DNA from: Chitinophagales bacterium
Lineage (GTDB): Bacteria > Bacteroidota > Bacteroidia > Chitinophagales > Chitinophagaceae
Reading direction: 5' to 3'
Assembly (NCBI GenBank): GCA_026936105.1
Contig: JAIXKI010000002.1
Coordinates: 1 to 64,000, forward strand
DNA: 64,000 bases
Shown: piece by piece, positions 46,412 through 55,893 of the stretch
Layout: each line of letters starts with the position of its first letter
How positions within the stretch are numbered: the stretch's first letter is position 1
Translations under genes and position numbers: made by a program
The notes under the pieces: generated by a model
Databases searched by the model: none
Seen by the model: only the letters and a program-made list of their open reading frames with translations
Told to the model about the DNA's origin: nothing

Positions 46412-47440
46412 CTATGCAAGATCATTTACAACAGAACGCAAATTCACTGCTTTACCATTTTTCTTTTTACTTCGATCAGCCGCATCCATAAATGCAAAAA
46501 TTTCCAGAGTCTCCTCTTCCCTTACCGGCGGAATTCCTGTTTCGAAAAAGTTCACAATAGCCATTACCAAAGCTTTATAACCTTCGGATGGGCCTAAGAC
46601 AATATTCCCTTTTTCTCCGAAAGCAATGCCACCATATTGATGTTCCCCTGACCTTGTTCCTCTGAAGGCACCGATCCTACCATCCTTCCAAATACCTACG
46701 ACATACTCTGTATCATTGGTTTGATACCGGCTTACTTTTACGCAACCGGTACCCATCACAGTAAATAATAATTCTACTCCATGTATTGCATACCAGTAGA
46801 GATCCGGATGAGTTTTTTCCAATATGGCAGGACTAAAAGTATCTGCTCCTAATACTTTCCCCACTTTCCCGGCAACTACCTCCTGTGCTGCACTCAGGTA
46901 TCGTATTGAAGATGATGTAAAAACAGGCACCTTATTTTCATGTGCAAATCTAAAAATTGCTACTGCATCTTTGTAAGAAGCTGCGAAAGGCTTATCAACA
47001 AAAACAGGTTTACCTGCCTTTATAACCTGAATTGCCTGCTCCAGATGTAACCTTCCATCATTTGTATTAAGTAACACCACATCTACTTTTGTCAAAAGTT
47101 CATCTACTGAGTTTACAATTTCAACTCCATACTTTTTAACTTTTTCTGTACAACCCGGAATTTGGTTAACCGAGGACTTAATATCCATGCTGCCCCTGGG
47201 ACATGCAGCTATTACTTTATAACCTAAAAAATCTGCATTCTCTTCAGGATCATTGAGCAGTCTTGTAAAGGTGGAACTATGTGATGTATCTAAGCCAATA
47301 ATGCCAACCCTTTTCCCTGTTATGAATGTCTTCTTTTCTCTTCTTGAGAAGGAAACCAAAGATGGCAGTAGGCTTATGCCCATACCGGCCATTGCTGCTT
47401 TTTTCATAAACTCTAACCTGGAATACTTGCTCTTTTCCAT
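46412..47440 (-). CDS. Gfo/Idh oxidoreductase with degenerate Tat signal
   Basis: The 342-residue protein starts MEKSKYSRLEFMKKAAMAG and then a hydrophobic stretch. It looks like a Tat signal, but the second Arg of the twin-arginine pair is Leu (codon TTA), so export is doubtful. The NAD fold begins GKRVGIIGLDTSHSSTF; the family motif is FVDKPFAAS, and the active-site region reads WYAIHGVELLFTVMG. It starts 4 bp after the propeller gene, with nagB next. It belongs to the operon controlled at 48856. Confidence 0.82.
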   Translation of the reverse strand: MEKSKYSRLEFMKKAAMAGMGISLLPSLVSFSRREKKTFITGKRVGIIGLDTSHSSTFTRLLNDPEENADFLGYKVIAACPRGSMDIKSSVNQIPGCTEKVKKYGVEIVNSVDELLTKVDVVLLNTNDGRLHLEQAIQVIKAGKPVFVDKPFAASYKDAVAIFRFAHENKVPVFTSSSIRYLSAAQEVVAGKVGKVLGADTFSPAILEKTHPDLYWYAIHGVELLFTVMGTGCVKVSRYQTNDTEYVVGIWKDGRIGAFRGTRSGEHQYGGIAFGEKGNIVLGPSEGYKALVMAIVNFFETGIPPVREEETLEIFAFMDAADRSKKKNGKAVNLRSVVNDLA

Positions 47441-47443
47441 TGC

Positions 47444-48763
47444 TTATTCTGGTTTAAATAAAGGATCAGGTATTCTGATTAAGTCTCTCCGGATCGTATT
47501 ATTTTCCATAATTCTCCCCATAAAATAAATATAACCATTCTTACCAACAGCTATAGAATTCACATAGAGCGGACTTTCTCCATTCTCAAGTTTGATGGCC
47601 CCATGATCTTTATATTCATTTCTTGTAATGTTAAAGGTGACAAGATGCAGGTCTTCCAGGCCCTTGGCTTCCCCCTTTGCAGTATTAGCTTTACCAGCAA
47701 CCCTTCTTCCGTTCTTATATATGGGCGCCCCGGTTAAGTAATAAATAGTTTCTCTTTCATTGTCAAGGTAAAAACCAAGATATCCATAACTGAATTGATC
47801 GAACATTCCGCTTCGTTTTGAAGGGCGTGATGTCAATCGTTCAACTAGTTCAATACTCTTTTTTTCCGGATCAAATTTAAATAAGTAGCCCGAGTTGCCA
47901 TGTATTCCATAAAAGCATTTACTGTTATTATGCCATGCAACCTGCCTCCAGTTATAGCCCATATGCCCCGGCGAAGCAGGATCATATTGCCCAAAATAAT
48001 CTTTTCTCAAATTATCTTCCGTTAATAATATCAATTCAGTGCCGCCCGGTGTGCACTTATATATATCGCCTTCTGAAGTAGAGAACCAGGCATCACCGTT
48101 TTCAGGGTTTATAGGAATACAGCGGCATAAGGTCCTGAAAGTTTGTCCCTGGCCATTTTCACCCTCTAACGAAATCAAGCCAAAATCTTTCATTTCATTT
48201 TTCTTTAAATCAAATCTGAAAAAATATCCCGACGGCCAGGTAATTCCATATATGATCATTCTTTCAGTATCCATGCTCATAGTTAAAACACCTTCCTTAT
48301 GTGGCACTTTTGCCAGATCTTCAACACCACCGGTTTCCATATCATAAACGAGCAAATGCCCGCCGGGATAAGGCAAATATCCAACCGGAGGTATTCCCAT
48401 TTTATCCATTCCTTCAATATTTGTATAATACCCAATATGTGTTGAAAAATATAATTTTTTGCCGTATTCCGTAAAAGGTACATGACTTTTACCCTGTGGT
48501 ATGGACTTGGTATTTTTTTCTCCGCACATTTCAGTAAGATCCCCGCAATACTTAATTTTTTCAGTTTCCGGGTCAAAGCAATACATTTTTCCTCCCTCAT
48601 CAACATCTACCGAACACAATATATAATATATCCTTCCGTCAGAAGCGACCGTAATCCCATTATATGTGTCATGAGATAACGGGAAACCAGAATCAAACGA
48701 TTTTGCTCTTATAATTTCAGGAGACTGGTGTTTTCGGGTTTCTTTAATTTCCGGGACTGCCAT
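47444..48763 (-). CDS. Beta-propeller protein of unknown function
   Basis: The 439-residue protein contains repeated propeller-like blades: NGITVASDGRIYYILC, KLYFSTHIGYY, GHLLVYDMETGG, PENGDAWFSTSEGDIYKCTPGG, GYLFKFDPEKKSIELV, NSIAVGKNGYIYFMGR. No signal peptide is visible. It may be a sensor-like or lyase-like propeller (SMP-30/oligogalacturonate-lyase folds look alike), but no catalytic signature is seen. It is the first gene leftward from the divergent operator at 48856, cotranscribed with Gfo/Idh and nagB. I do not assign a function. Confidence 0.75.
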   Translation of the reverse strand: MAVPEIKETRKHQSPEIIRAKSFDSGFPLSHDTYNGITVASDGRIYYILCSVDVDEGGKMYCFDPETEKIKYCGDLTEMCGEKNTKSIPQGKSHVPFTEYGKKLYFSTHIGYYTNIEGMDKMGIPPVGYLPYPGGHLLVYDMETGGVEDLAKVPHKEGVLTMSMDTERMIIYGITWPSGYFFRFDLKKNEMKDFGLISLEGENGQGQTFRTLCRCIPINPENGDAWFSTSEGDIYKCTPGGTELILLTEDNLRKDYFGQYDPASPGHMGYNWRQVAWHNNSKCFYGIHGNSGYLFKFDPEKKSIELVERLTSRPSKRSGMFDQFSYGYLGFYLDNERETIYYLTGAPIYKNGRRVAGKANTAKGEAKGLEDLHLVTFNITRNEYKDHGAIKLENGESPLYVNSIAVGKNGYIYFMGRIMENNTIRRDLIRIPDPLFKPE

Positions 48764-48855
48764 AATTATACTAACATTAGTCTGGTGAAATAAAAATTTA
48801 ACCTCTTAAAGTATTTTTCTCACCCCTTAATACATTAAAAGTAATTTTCTAAATT

Positions 48856-48869
48856 TGTGTACGTACACG
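48856..48869. promoter_or_regulatory. LacI-type operator in a divergent promoter
   Basis: The near-perfect palindrome TGTGTACGTACACG lies between two divergent operons. On the plus strand it overlaps a perfect -7 box TAAATTTG (48850-48857), and on the minus strand a box TACATTCG (48868-48875). The predicted starts, near 48863 and 48862, both fall inside it. One bound dimer could silence the FucP/LutABC operon and the propeller/Gfo-Idh/nagB operon together. Confidence 0.8.
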
Positions 48870-49046
48870 AATGTACTATCTTTTCACCGATAATAAAATA
48901 AAATGTTTTGGGGATCCCTGAGTTTTTCGATTGACAAAATATTTGAAGATGATCTTCATGTCCCATATTGCCAATACGCCAACCGGTATTTTGTAAAGTA
49001 AAATTCAAATCCTGAAAAAACAGTAACCATTTTCAATTGCTTTTTT

Positions 49047-50339
49047 ATGCCTTTAGTCTCCCCCACTTCAAAAAGAAATCCGGCTGTCACCTTAAATATT
49101 CAAACTAATATTTTTCCTCTCATTCTGGTCACGAGCCTTTTTTTCTTCTGGGGCTTCATACACAACCTTGACCCGATACTGATACCGCATTTAAGAAAAG
49201 CATTCCAATTAAACGATCTTCAATCTTCGTTGATAGACTCTGCGGTTTTCATCGCCTATTTTCTGATGGCTTTACCTGCCGGGTATTTTATCCGTAACTA
49301 TGGTTATAAAACCGGGATAGTTAGCGGGTTATTTTTATTTTGTATAGGCAGCTTTCTTTTTTTGCCTGCTGCTGATACACATCAATATATTTTCTTCCTT
49401 GGCGCTTTGTTTATTATCGCAAGCGGACTGACCTTTTTAGAAACCGCCGCCAATCCATATACTACATTAATTGGTCCCCCGGAAACTGCTACGCAAAGGC
49501 TCAATTTTGCTCAATCATTTAACGGCCTGGCTGTATTGATTGCCCCAATGATCGGGGGAGCATTTATATTATCAGGGAAAGAGTTAAGCACTGAAGATTA
49601 TAAGGCTTTATCTCCCGAAGCGCTGAAGGTTTATCTCAGCTCAGAAGCAGAAAGCGTAAAAGTACCTTACCTGGTTATTGGCATGACGGTACTATTAGTT
49701 GCAATTTTATTTTTAGCAGCGAAACTTCCGGACATAAAAGAAGAAAAAGAAAAACACTCTTTTAAGCCCTTACAGGCATTCAGGTATTCTCATCTCTCCT
49801 GGGCAGTAATCGCACAATTCTTTTATGTGGGCGCACAGGTTTGTGTAGGAAGCTTTTTCATAAAAATGGCAAGAACAAGTGCCGGTATGGATGAGAAAAC
49901 AGCTGCAAATTTCCTGGGATTAGGCTATGGCCTTGCATTTATGCTGGGACGGTTTATCGGCACTTTTTTAATGAAATATATTAAAGCAGAACGGCTGCTT
50001 GCTATCTATGCGTTTCTAAATATACTTCTTTGCATCATTGCTATTGCTGCAAAAGGAATGATAGTAGTATATGCATTGATCTTAATATCTTTTTTCATGT
50101 CTATTATGTTTCCAACCATTTTTTCTTTAGGTATCAAAGATCTTGGAAAGTTTACAAAGCCGGGCTCTAGCCTGATAGTCATGTCAATTGTCGGCGGAGC
50201 ATTATTACCGCCCTTGTTAGGATTAATTTCTGATTACACCGGGAATATTCAACACGGCTATGTTGTGCCCTTGCTTTGTTTTGGTTTTGTATTATTTTTT
50301 GCATTAAAAGGGCATAAAGTAAAACCCGTTTATCAATAA
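49047..50339 (+). CDS. fucP: FucP-type L-fucose:H+ symporter (MFS)
   Basis: The 430-residue MFS protein has about 12 membrane segments. It shows FFFWGFIHNLDPILIPHLRK with D42 and FLETAANPYTTLIG with E132; these correspond to the proton-coupling/sugar-binding residues D46 and E135 of E. coli FucP. It would import L-fucose or a closely related deoxysugar. It starts the plus-strand operon with SDR and LutABC genes. The leader from the operator at 48856 is about 180 nt. Confidence 0.88.
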   Translation: MPLVSPTSKRNPAVTLNIQTNIFPLILVTSLFFFWGFIHNLDPILIPHLRKAFQLNDLQSSLIDSAVFIAYFLMALPAGYFIRNYGYKTGIVSGLFLFCIGSFLFLPAADTHQYIFFLGALFIIASGLTFLETAANPYTTLIGPPETATQRLNFAQSFNGLAVLIAPMIGGAFILSGKELSTEDYKALSPEALKVYLSSEAESVKVPYLVIGMTVLLVAILFLAAKLPDIKEEKEKHSFKPLQAFRYSHLSWAVIAQFFYVGAQVCVGSFFIKMARTSAGMDEKTAANFLGLGYGLAFMLGRFIGTFLMKYIKAERLLAIYAFLNILLCIIAIAAKGMIVVYALILISFFMSIMFPTIFSLGIKDLGKFTKPGSSLIVMSIVGGALLPPLLGLISDYTGNIQHGYVVPLLCFGFVLFFALKGHKVKPVYQ

Positions 50340-50405
50340 CATAACCAGTAATGAATAATTCTTCATCTCTATTTTCCGGATCACATAAATTTTAATTTTT
50401 TACTC

Positions 50406-51179
50406 ATGCCAAATTTATTCTCCCTTAAAAATAAAAAAGCAGTTATTACCGGAGGTGGCAGTGGCATTGGTAAAGCAATATCTCTGTTGTTTGCACAACA
50501 AGGTGCCTCTGTGATTATCCTTGATACCAATTCTGAAAACGCCGAAGAAACTGTTAGTCAAATTAAAAATGAAGGTGGTTTGGCAATTGCTCATCTTTGC
50601 AATGTCGCAAATCAGTCAGAAGTTATAAAAATATTTGAGGGGATCGGAAATTTCAATATCCTGATTAATAATGCAGGTATTGCGCATATTGGAAAAGCAA
50701 CAACTACTACTGAAATTGATTTTGACCGTATTCTCAATATTAATGTGAAGGGCGTTTATAATTGCCTTCATGCTGCCATTCCTCACTTAATAGAATCCGG
50801 TGGTGGAGTCATTATTAATATGGCATCTATTGCCGCATGGGTTGGTTTAGCCGATCGGTTTGCTTATTCAGCAGCTAAAGGCGCCGTTGCCGCAATGACG
50901 TTATCGGTGGCAAAAGATTATATCCATGAAGGAATCCGTTGTAATTCAATTTCACCTGCCAGGATACACACTCCTTTTGTTGATGGGTTTATTAAAAACA
51001 CTTACCCTGGGAGGGAACCCGAAATTTTTGAAACACTTTCAAAAACCCAACCCATTGGCAGAATGGGTAAACCCGAAGAAGTAGCCACACTTGCATTATT
51101 CCTCGCCAGCAATGAGGCTTCTTTTATTACCGGGTGTGATTATTTAATAGATGGTGGATTTGTAAAATTAAATACATAA
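50406..51179 (+). CDS. SDR dehydrogenase (2-keto-3-deoxy-L-fuconate dehydrogenase type)
   Basis: The 257-residue short-chain dehydrogenase has TGGGSGIG at the N-terminus, NNAGIAH and catalytic Ser/Tyr/Lys in NMASIAAWVG...FAYSAAKGAVAA, with C-terminal TGCDYLIDGG. In oxidative deoxysugar pathways such an SDR converts 2-keto-3-deoxy-L-fuconate (or rhamnonate) to the 2,4-diketo acid. The assignment depends on neighbours (FucP, FAH-like hydrolase, LutABC) and is not unique to the sequence. It starts 66 bp after fucP. Confidence 0.75.
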   Translation: MPNLFSLKNKKAVITGGGSGIGKAISLLFAQQGASVIILDTNSENAEETVSQIKNEGGLAIAHLCNVANQSEVIKIFEGIGNFNILINNAGIAHIGKATTTTEIDFDRILNINVKGVYNCLHAAIPHLIESGGGVIINMASIAAWVGLADRFAYSAAKGAVAAMTLSVAKDYIHEGIRCNSISPARIHTPFVDGFIKNTYPGREPEIFETLSKTQPIGRMGKPEEVATLALFLASNEASFITGCDYLIDGGFVKLNT

Positions 51180-51310
51180 ACTATGTACCTGAAAACATTA
51201 TGAATTAAAACACCGATGAAAGAATTTATTACTCTAAACAGGATAAATAGCGACAGGGTTTAGCTAACTTTTAAACTATAATTTTTTCAAAATATATTCT
51301 TGAAAAGATT

Positions 51311-52054
51311 ATGGAGGTTACTTTATTTATACCTTGTTATATTGATCAGCTTTATCCCAATGTGGCAGTTGCTACCCTGGAGCTTCTGCAAAAATTGGGT
51401 TGCTCCGTCAGCTATCCACTGCAACAAACCTGCTGCGGGCAGCCATTAGCAAACAGCGGTTTTTATAGCCTGAGCAATAAATGCAACGAGAATTTTATAA
51501 ATAATTTTTCAGATGCAGGTTATATCGTTTGCCCTTCCGGCAGTTGCACATTGCATGTGAAAGAGCATTTGCAAAGCAAAACCCGTCAATCCAAAGCCGA
51601 AAAAATCAAATCACATATCTATGAACTTAGCGAATTTATTACTGACGTACTCAAACCGAAAAACTTAACGGCTTCTTTTCCATACAAAGTTGGTTTTCTT
51701 ACGAGCTGCCACGGGCAGCGGGGATTGCATTTATCATCTATGAGTGAGATCAATGAACCTTCGTTTTCAAAACCATTACAACTTTTAAATGAAGTCGCCG
51801 GAATTGACCTCTTTATGCCGCAGCGAGTTGATGATTGCTGTGGCTTTGGAGGTACTTTCTGTGTGTATGAAGAAGCAGCAAGTGTAAAAATGGGGAAAGA
51901 CCGGATCAGGGATTTTGAAACAAACAATGTGGACTACATCACCGGGTATGATGTAAGCTGCCTGATGCATTTAGAAGGAATTTTAAAAAGAAATAAAAGC
52001 CGTGTGAAAACCATTCATATTGCAGAAATATTAAACAGCGGAACAAATGGGTAA
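51311..52054 (+). CDS. lutA: L-lactate oxidation iron-sulfur subunit LutA
   Basis: The 247-residue protein has the two CCG domains of the LutA/GlpC family: QQTCCGQPLANSG and DDCCGFGGTFCVYE, plus VCPSGSCTLHVKEH. These ligate an iron-sulfur cluster. LutABC oxidises L-lactate to pyruvate, the likely role being to recover carbon from the L-lactate formed when a 2,4-diketo-3-deoxy acid is split. The end overlaps lutB by 8 bp. A 131-bp gap precedes it with no operator seen. Confidence 0.9.
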   Translation: MEVTLFIPCYIDQLYPNVAVATLELLQKLGCSVSYPLQQTCCGQPLANSGFYSLSNKCNENFINNFSDAGYIVCPSGSCTLHVKEHLQSKTRQSKAEKIKSHIYELSEFITDVLKPKNLTASFPYKVGFLTSCHGQRGLHLSSMSEINEPSFSKPLQLLNEVAGIDLFMPQRVDDCCGFGGTFCVYEEAASVKMGKDRIRDFETNNVDYITGYDVSCLMHLEGILKRNKSRVKTIHIAEILNSGTNG

Positions 52055-53450
52055 ACCGGTTCATTCCATATTATCAAAAAATTTTATTGCAGATAACGAC
52101 CGTACCGACTGGCATGATGAAACCTTGTGGATGGTCAGAAAAAAAAGAGACTACGCCAGCAGCCAGATTCCAGAATGGGAAACGCTCCGGCAATGGGCAT
52201 CGCAAATCAAAGCACACACTCTTTCCAATCTCGATCATTACTTAACAGTATTTGAAAAAAATGCGAATGCCAATGGCATACAGGTTCATTGGGCGGCAAA
52301 TGCAGCGGAACATAATGAAATCATTTACGGAATAATAAAACAAACCGGCATCAGCAGCATGGTGAAAAGTAAAAGCATGCTGACAGAAGAATGCCATTTG
52401 AATGAATATCTTCAGGACAAAGGATTGCAGGTTACTGATACGGATTTAGGGGAATGGATTATCCAGCTTCGCAAAGAGCATCCCAGCCATATTGTGTTAC
52501 CTGCCATTCATTTAAAAAAGAAAGATGTCAGCGATACATTTCACCAGCACATTCAAACAGAAAAAAATAATAACGATCCAAAATATTTAACCACAGCAGC
52601 AAGGCATCACTTAAGAAATATTTTTATAAAAAGTAAATTAGCCATCACGGGTGTAAATTTTGCCATTGCAGAAACAGGTGGCATTGTTATCTGCACCAAC
52701 GAAGGAAATGCCGATATGGGAGTACACGGGGCAGCAGTACATATTGCCTGCATGGGAATTGAAAAAATAATTCCTGAGACTTTACATCTTTCTATCTTTC
52801 TCCGGCTGCTGGCAAGAAGTGCAACCGGTCAGGCCATTACAACTTACTCCAGCCATTTTACCAGTCCACGAAAGGGACAACAGATGCATATCGTAATCGT
52901 TGATAATGGCCGCACCCGCTTGTTAGGAAATAATAATTTTCGAAATTCACTGAAATGTATTCGCTGTGCTGCCTGCTTTAATACTTGCCCCGTTTATAGA
53001 AAAACTGGAGGGCATTCTTATCACAGCATTGTTGCCGGGCCGATCGGTTCCATCTTGAATCCTAACACGGATATCAAAGCAAATGCAGATCTTCCATTTG
53101 CCTGCACTCTTTGCGGAAGCTGTTCTAATGTTTGCCCTGTAAAAATTGATATTCATAATCAGCTTTGGATATGGCGGCAACAAATCTCCAAAGAAGGTTA
53201 CGCCGGGAAAACAAAATCACTCAGCATGAAAGTGATGGCTTATATATTATCTCATCCAAACGTTTACAGGTTTTCGGGAAATGTTTTCAGAATGACGTTG
53301 AAATATTTTCCTTTTATCGTAAAAAACAAACTGAACCCCTGGTATCGCCAGAGAGAAATGCCGGAAGCTCCAAAAAAAAGTTTCAGGCAATGGTATATAC
53401 AAAAACAGAAAAGTGAATTCAAGAAGCAACATATTAAAAAAGATAGCTGA
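52047..53450 (+). CDS. lutB: L-lactate oxidation iron-sulfur protein LutB
   Basis: The 467-residue protein has the LUD-type N-terminal domain (GVNFAIAETGGIVICTNEGN) and two [4Fe-4S] motifs: CIRCAACFNTCPVYRKTGGH and CTLCGSCSNVCPVKI. It is the largest part of the LutABC complex, acting in the cytoplasm. It overlaps lutA (8 bp) and lutC (38 bp), suggesting tight coupling. Motifs are complete. Confidence 0.92.
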   Translation: MGKPVHSILSKNFIADNDRTDWHDETLWMVRKKRDYASSQIPEWETLRQWASQIKAHTLSNLDHYLTVFEKNANANGIQVHWAANAAEHNEIIYGIIKQTGISSMVKSKSMLTEECHLNEYLQDKGLQVTDTDLGEWIIQLRKEHPSHIVLPAIHLKKKDVSDTFHQHIQTEKNNNDPKYLTTAARHHLRNIFIKSKLAITGVNFAIAETGGIVICTNEGNADMGVHGAAVHIACMGIEKIIPETLHLSIFLRLLARSATGQAITTYSSHFTSPRKGQQMHIVIVDNGRTRLLGNNNFRNSLKCIRCAACFNTCPVYRKTGGHSYHSIVAGPIGSILNPNTDIKANADLPFACTLCGSCSNVCPVKIDIHNQLWIWRQQISKEGYAGKTKSLSMKVMAYILSHPNVYRFSGNVFRMTLKYFPFIVKNKLNPWYRQREMPEAPKKSFRQWYIQKQKSEFKKQHIKKDS

Positions 53451-53997
53451 AAATAAACCGGCATCAGAAAGCTTACCGGTTCTCCGTTTTGATGATACGA
53501 TTCACTATGCGGATAAACAGGCCCAATTCATTAAGGCGCTCCAAAATGTTGTCGCTGAAGTACTGGAATTTTATGGGTATGCAGCAATCAACACGTTGTA
53601 TAAAAATTTGCAAGCTGCCGGGAAAAAAATTGTAAATACAATTCCCGAAATTGATGATGTAAATAATCAATTGCCTTCTTTGTCCGCCGAAAATTTAGCA
53701 GGTGTTGAGATTGCTTTCATTAAAGGTTTGGTGGCAGTAGCAGAAAATGGAGCAGTATGGGTGACAGAGGAACAGATGCAAAACCGGTTATTACCTTTTA
53801 TCTGTGAACACCTGTACCTTGTCATTGAGCGGGAAAATATTGTTGATACAATGCACCAGGCATATCAAAAAATTGATACAGCAGCTTCAGGTTTTGGAGT
53901 TTTTATAGCAGGCCCGTCAAAAACAGCTGATATCGAACAAAGCCTTGTAATTGGTGCACACGGCCCGAAGAAAACTACTATCATCATTATTAATTAG
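53413..53997 (+). CDS. lutC: L-lactate oxidation protein LutC
   Basis: The 194-residue protein has the LUD fold with GLVAVAENGAVWVTEEQ and GFGVFIAGPSKTADIEQSLVIG AHGPKK near the end. It begins with GTG at 53413 (read as Met in NSRSNILKKIAEN), which fits the family N-terminus; the 38-bp overlap with lutB is in another frame. It completes LutABC. The next gene starts 21 bp later. Confidence 0.88.
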   Translation: MNSRSNILKKIAENKPASESLPVLRFDDTIHYADKQAQFIKALQNVVAEVLEFYGYAAINTLYKNLQAAGKKIVNTIPEIDDVNNQLPSLSAENLAGVEIAFIKGLVAVAENGAVWVTEEQMQNRLLPFICEHLYLVIERENIVDTMHQAYQKIDTAASGFGVFIAGPSKTADIEQSLVIGAHGPKKTTIIIIN

Positions 53998-54018
53998 TTT
54001 ACAAAAAAATGAATCACT

Positions 54019-54804
54019 ATGGATCTGCAATTAAAAGACAAGCTTATCATTGTGACCGGCGGCGCCAAAGGTATCGGATTGGGAATATGTAAAGTGCTTG
54101 CAATTGAAAACGCAATTCCAATTATCGTGGGCAGAAATGAAAGAGACAATATAAATGCCGTAGAGGAAATTGCAGGGTTTGGAGGCAAAGCATATTTTTA
54201 TACAACTGATCTTTCAGAACCCGAAGGTTGCAAAAAAACCAGTGCATATATACGCAGTCAATTTGATTTAATACATGGATTGGTAAATAATGCCGGGATC
54301 AATGACGGAGTAGGGCTTGCCGGCGGCAGTTATGAAAAATTTGTAGCATCGCTCCACAAAAACCTGATTCATTATTACCTGATGGCACATTATTTACTTC
54401 CATCGCTTATAAAAACAAAAGGAGCGATTGTGAATATCGGATCCAAAACAGCGGAGACAGGTCAGGGAAATACTTCAGCCTATGCTGCTGCAAACGGAGG
54501 AAGAAATGCGCTTACGAGGGAATGGGCTGTGGAATTGTTGCCACATGGCATCCGGGTCAATGCCATTATCGTGGCTGAATGTTTTACCCCTTTATATGAA
54601 AAATGGATCAGTACATTTGAGCATCCTGCTCAAAAACTAAATGCCATAACTCAAAATATTCCTTTCGGAAAAAGAATGACCACTGCAGAAGAAATTGCGA
54701 ACACAGCTGCCTTTCTATTATCAGAAAAAAGCAGTCATACTACCGGGCAGCTCATTCATGTAGATGGAGGGTATGTGCATTTAGACCGGGCGATAGAAAA
54801 ATAA
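54019..54804 (+). CDS. SDR of the L-fucose dehydrogenase type, catalytic Lys replaced
   Basis: The 261-residue SDR has TGGAKGIGLG and NNAGINDGVGLAGGSYEKFVASL, followed by NIGSKTAETGQGNTSAYAAAN and NALTREWAVELLPHGIRVNA. These segments resemble L-fucose dehydrogenases. The YxxxK motif reads YAAAN (codon AAC), so the catalytic lysine is missing. It may still act if the subgroup compensates, or have lost activity. It lies between lutC and another SDR in the fucose-type operon; the role of oxidising the free deoxysugar is inferred. Confidence 0.75.
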   Translation: MDLQLKDKLIIVTGGAKGIGLGICKVLAIENAIPIIVGRNERDNINAVEEIAGFGGKAYFYTTDLSEPEGCKKTSAYIRSQFDLIHGLVNNAGINDGVGLAGGSYEKFVASLHKNLIHYYLMAHYLLPSLIKTKGAIVNIGSKTAETGQGNTSAYAAANGGRNALTREWAVELLPHGIRVNAIIVAECFTPLYEKWISTFEHPAQKLNAITQNIPFGKRMTTAEEIANTAAFLLSEKSSHTTGQLIHVDGGYVHLDRAIEK

Positions 54805-54830
54805 ATTAATTCACTTTAAACAACTTAACA

Positions 54831-55652
54831 ATGGCAACTGAAAATCTTTTTAGCTTAAACGGGAAAGTAATTATTGTAACCGGGGGAGCCGGTGTATTAG
54901 GCACTGCCTTTACGGATGCCATAGCAGAAGCAGGCGGCACGGTGATCGTATCCGATCTGAACGAAAAACAATGTACAGAGAGGGCAAATGAAATCATTGC
55001 CCATGGCGGCAGCGCCATGGGATTAGCTGCAAATGTGCTTGATGAAAAAGAATTGATTGCCGCCCGTGAAAAAATACTGAATCGTTTTGGACATATTGAT
55101 GGCCTGGTTAATGCCGCAGGTGGTAATGTGCCGGAAGCTGTGGTAGAACATGACCAGGATATTTTTTCCATGAACATTGAAGGAATGAAAAAAGCATTGG
55201 TATTAAATTTATGGGGAACCATTATCCCTTCGCAGGTGTTTGGATCTGCCATTGCCCAAACCGGCAAAGGAAGTATTATAAATATTTCTTCGGTAAGTTC
55301 TAAAAATGCGCTTACAAAAGTTTTAGGGTACAGCATGGGTAAAGCCGCCATTGATATTTATACAAAATGGTTTGCCGTAGAAACGGCCAATCGTCACGGC
55401 AGCGCTATCAGAGTAAATGCTATCACACCGGGTTTTTTTCTTACGAAGCAAAACAAAACCCTTCTCACCAATGAAGACGGCACGTACAAAGACAGGGCCA
55501 ACGCAATTTTACAACATACTCCGTTTAAAAAATTCGGCGTTCCCAATGATTTGAAAGGAGCTTTGATTTATTTACTAAGCGACGCATCATCTTTCGTAAC
55601 CGGTATCGAGCTTGTTGTGGACGGTGGGTTTACAAAATTCAGCGGGGTGTAA
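54831..55652 (+). CDS. SDR of the fructuronate reductase/mannonate oxidoreductase type
   Basis: The 273-residue SDR has TGGAGVLGTAF, NAAGGNVPEAVVE, and NISSVSSKNALTKVLGYSMGKAAI with an intact YxxxK. SAIRVNAITPGFFLTKQN matches UxuB/YjmF-like SDRs, which reduce fructuronate to mannonate. It closes the plus-strand operon. Its job in this locus is not evident; it could reduce a keto-uronate or act on an analogous deoxysugar acid. Confidence 0.78.
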   Translation: MATENLFSLNGKVIIVTGGAGVLGTAFTDAIAEAGGTVIVSDLNEKQCTERANEIIAHGGSAMGLAANVLDEKELIAAREKILNRFGHIDGLVNAAGGNVPEAVVEHDQDIFSMNIEGMKKALVLNLWGTIIPSQVFGSAIAQTGKGSIINISSVSSKNALTKVLGYSMGKAAIDIYTKWFAVETANRHGSAIRVNAITPGFFLTKQNKTLLTNEDGTYKDRANAILQHTPFKKFGVPNDLKGALIYLLSDASSFVTGIELVVDGGFTKFSGV

Positions 55653-55893
55653 TTTTAGTTTCTGCTCTTCCGGGTTGTACCTTGCTATAAAGTTGAATTA
55701 AATTTTCAGGATTCAAAATTCCAAAGCAGGAACCCATTCCTTCACCTGCTAATTTTTTTCCCGTACATTTTTTTATTGATAATAAGATCAAATTTCGCCT
55801 TGAATACCGGTACTACTTTGGTTTACAGAAACGAGGATTCATGCATAACGCAAACTATTAACTACAGAGCTTTAAGTTTACTATTCTTTTAAT

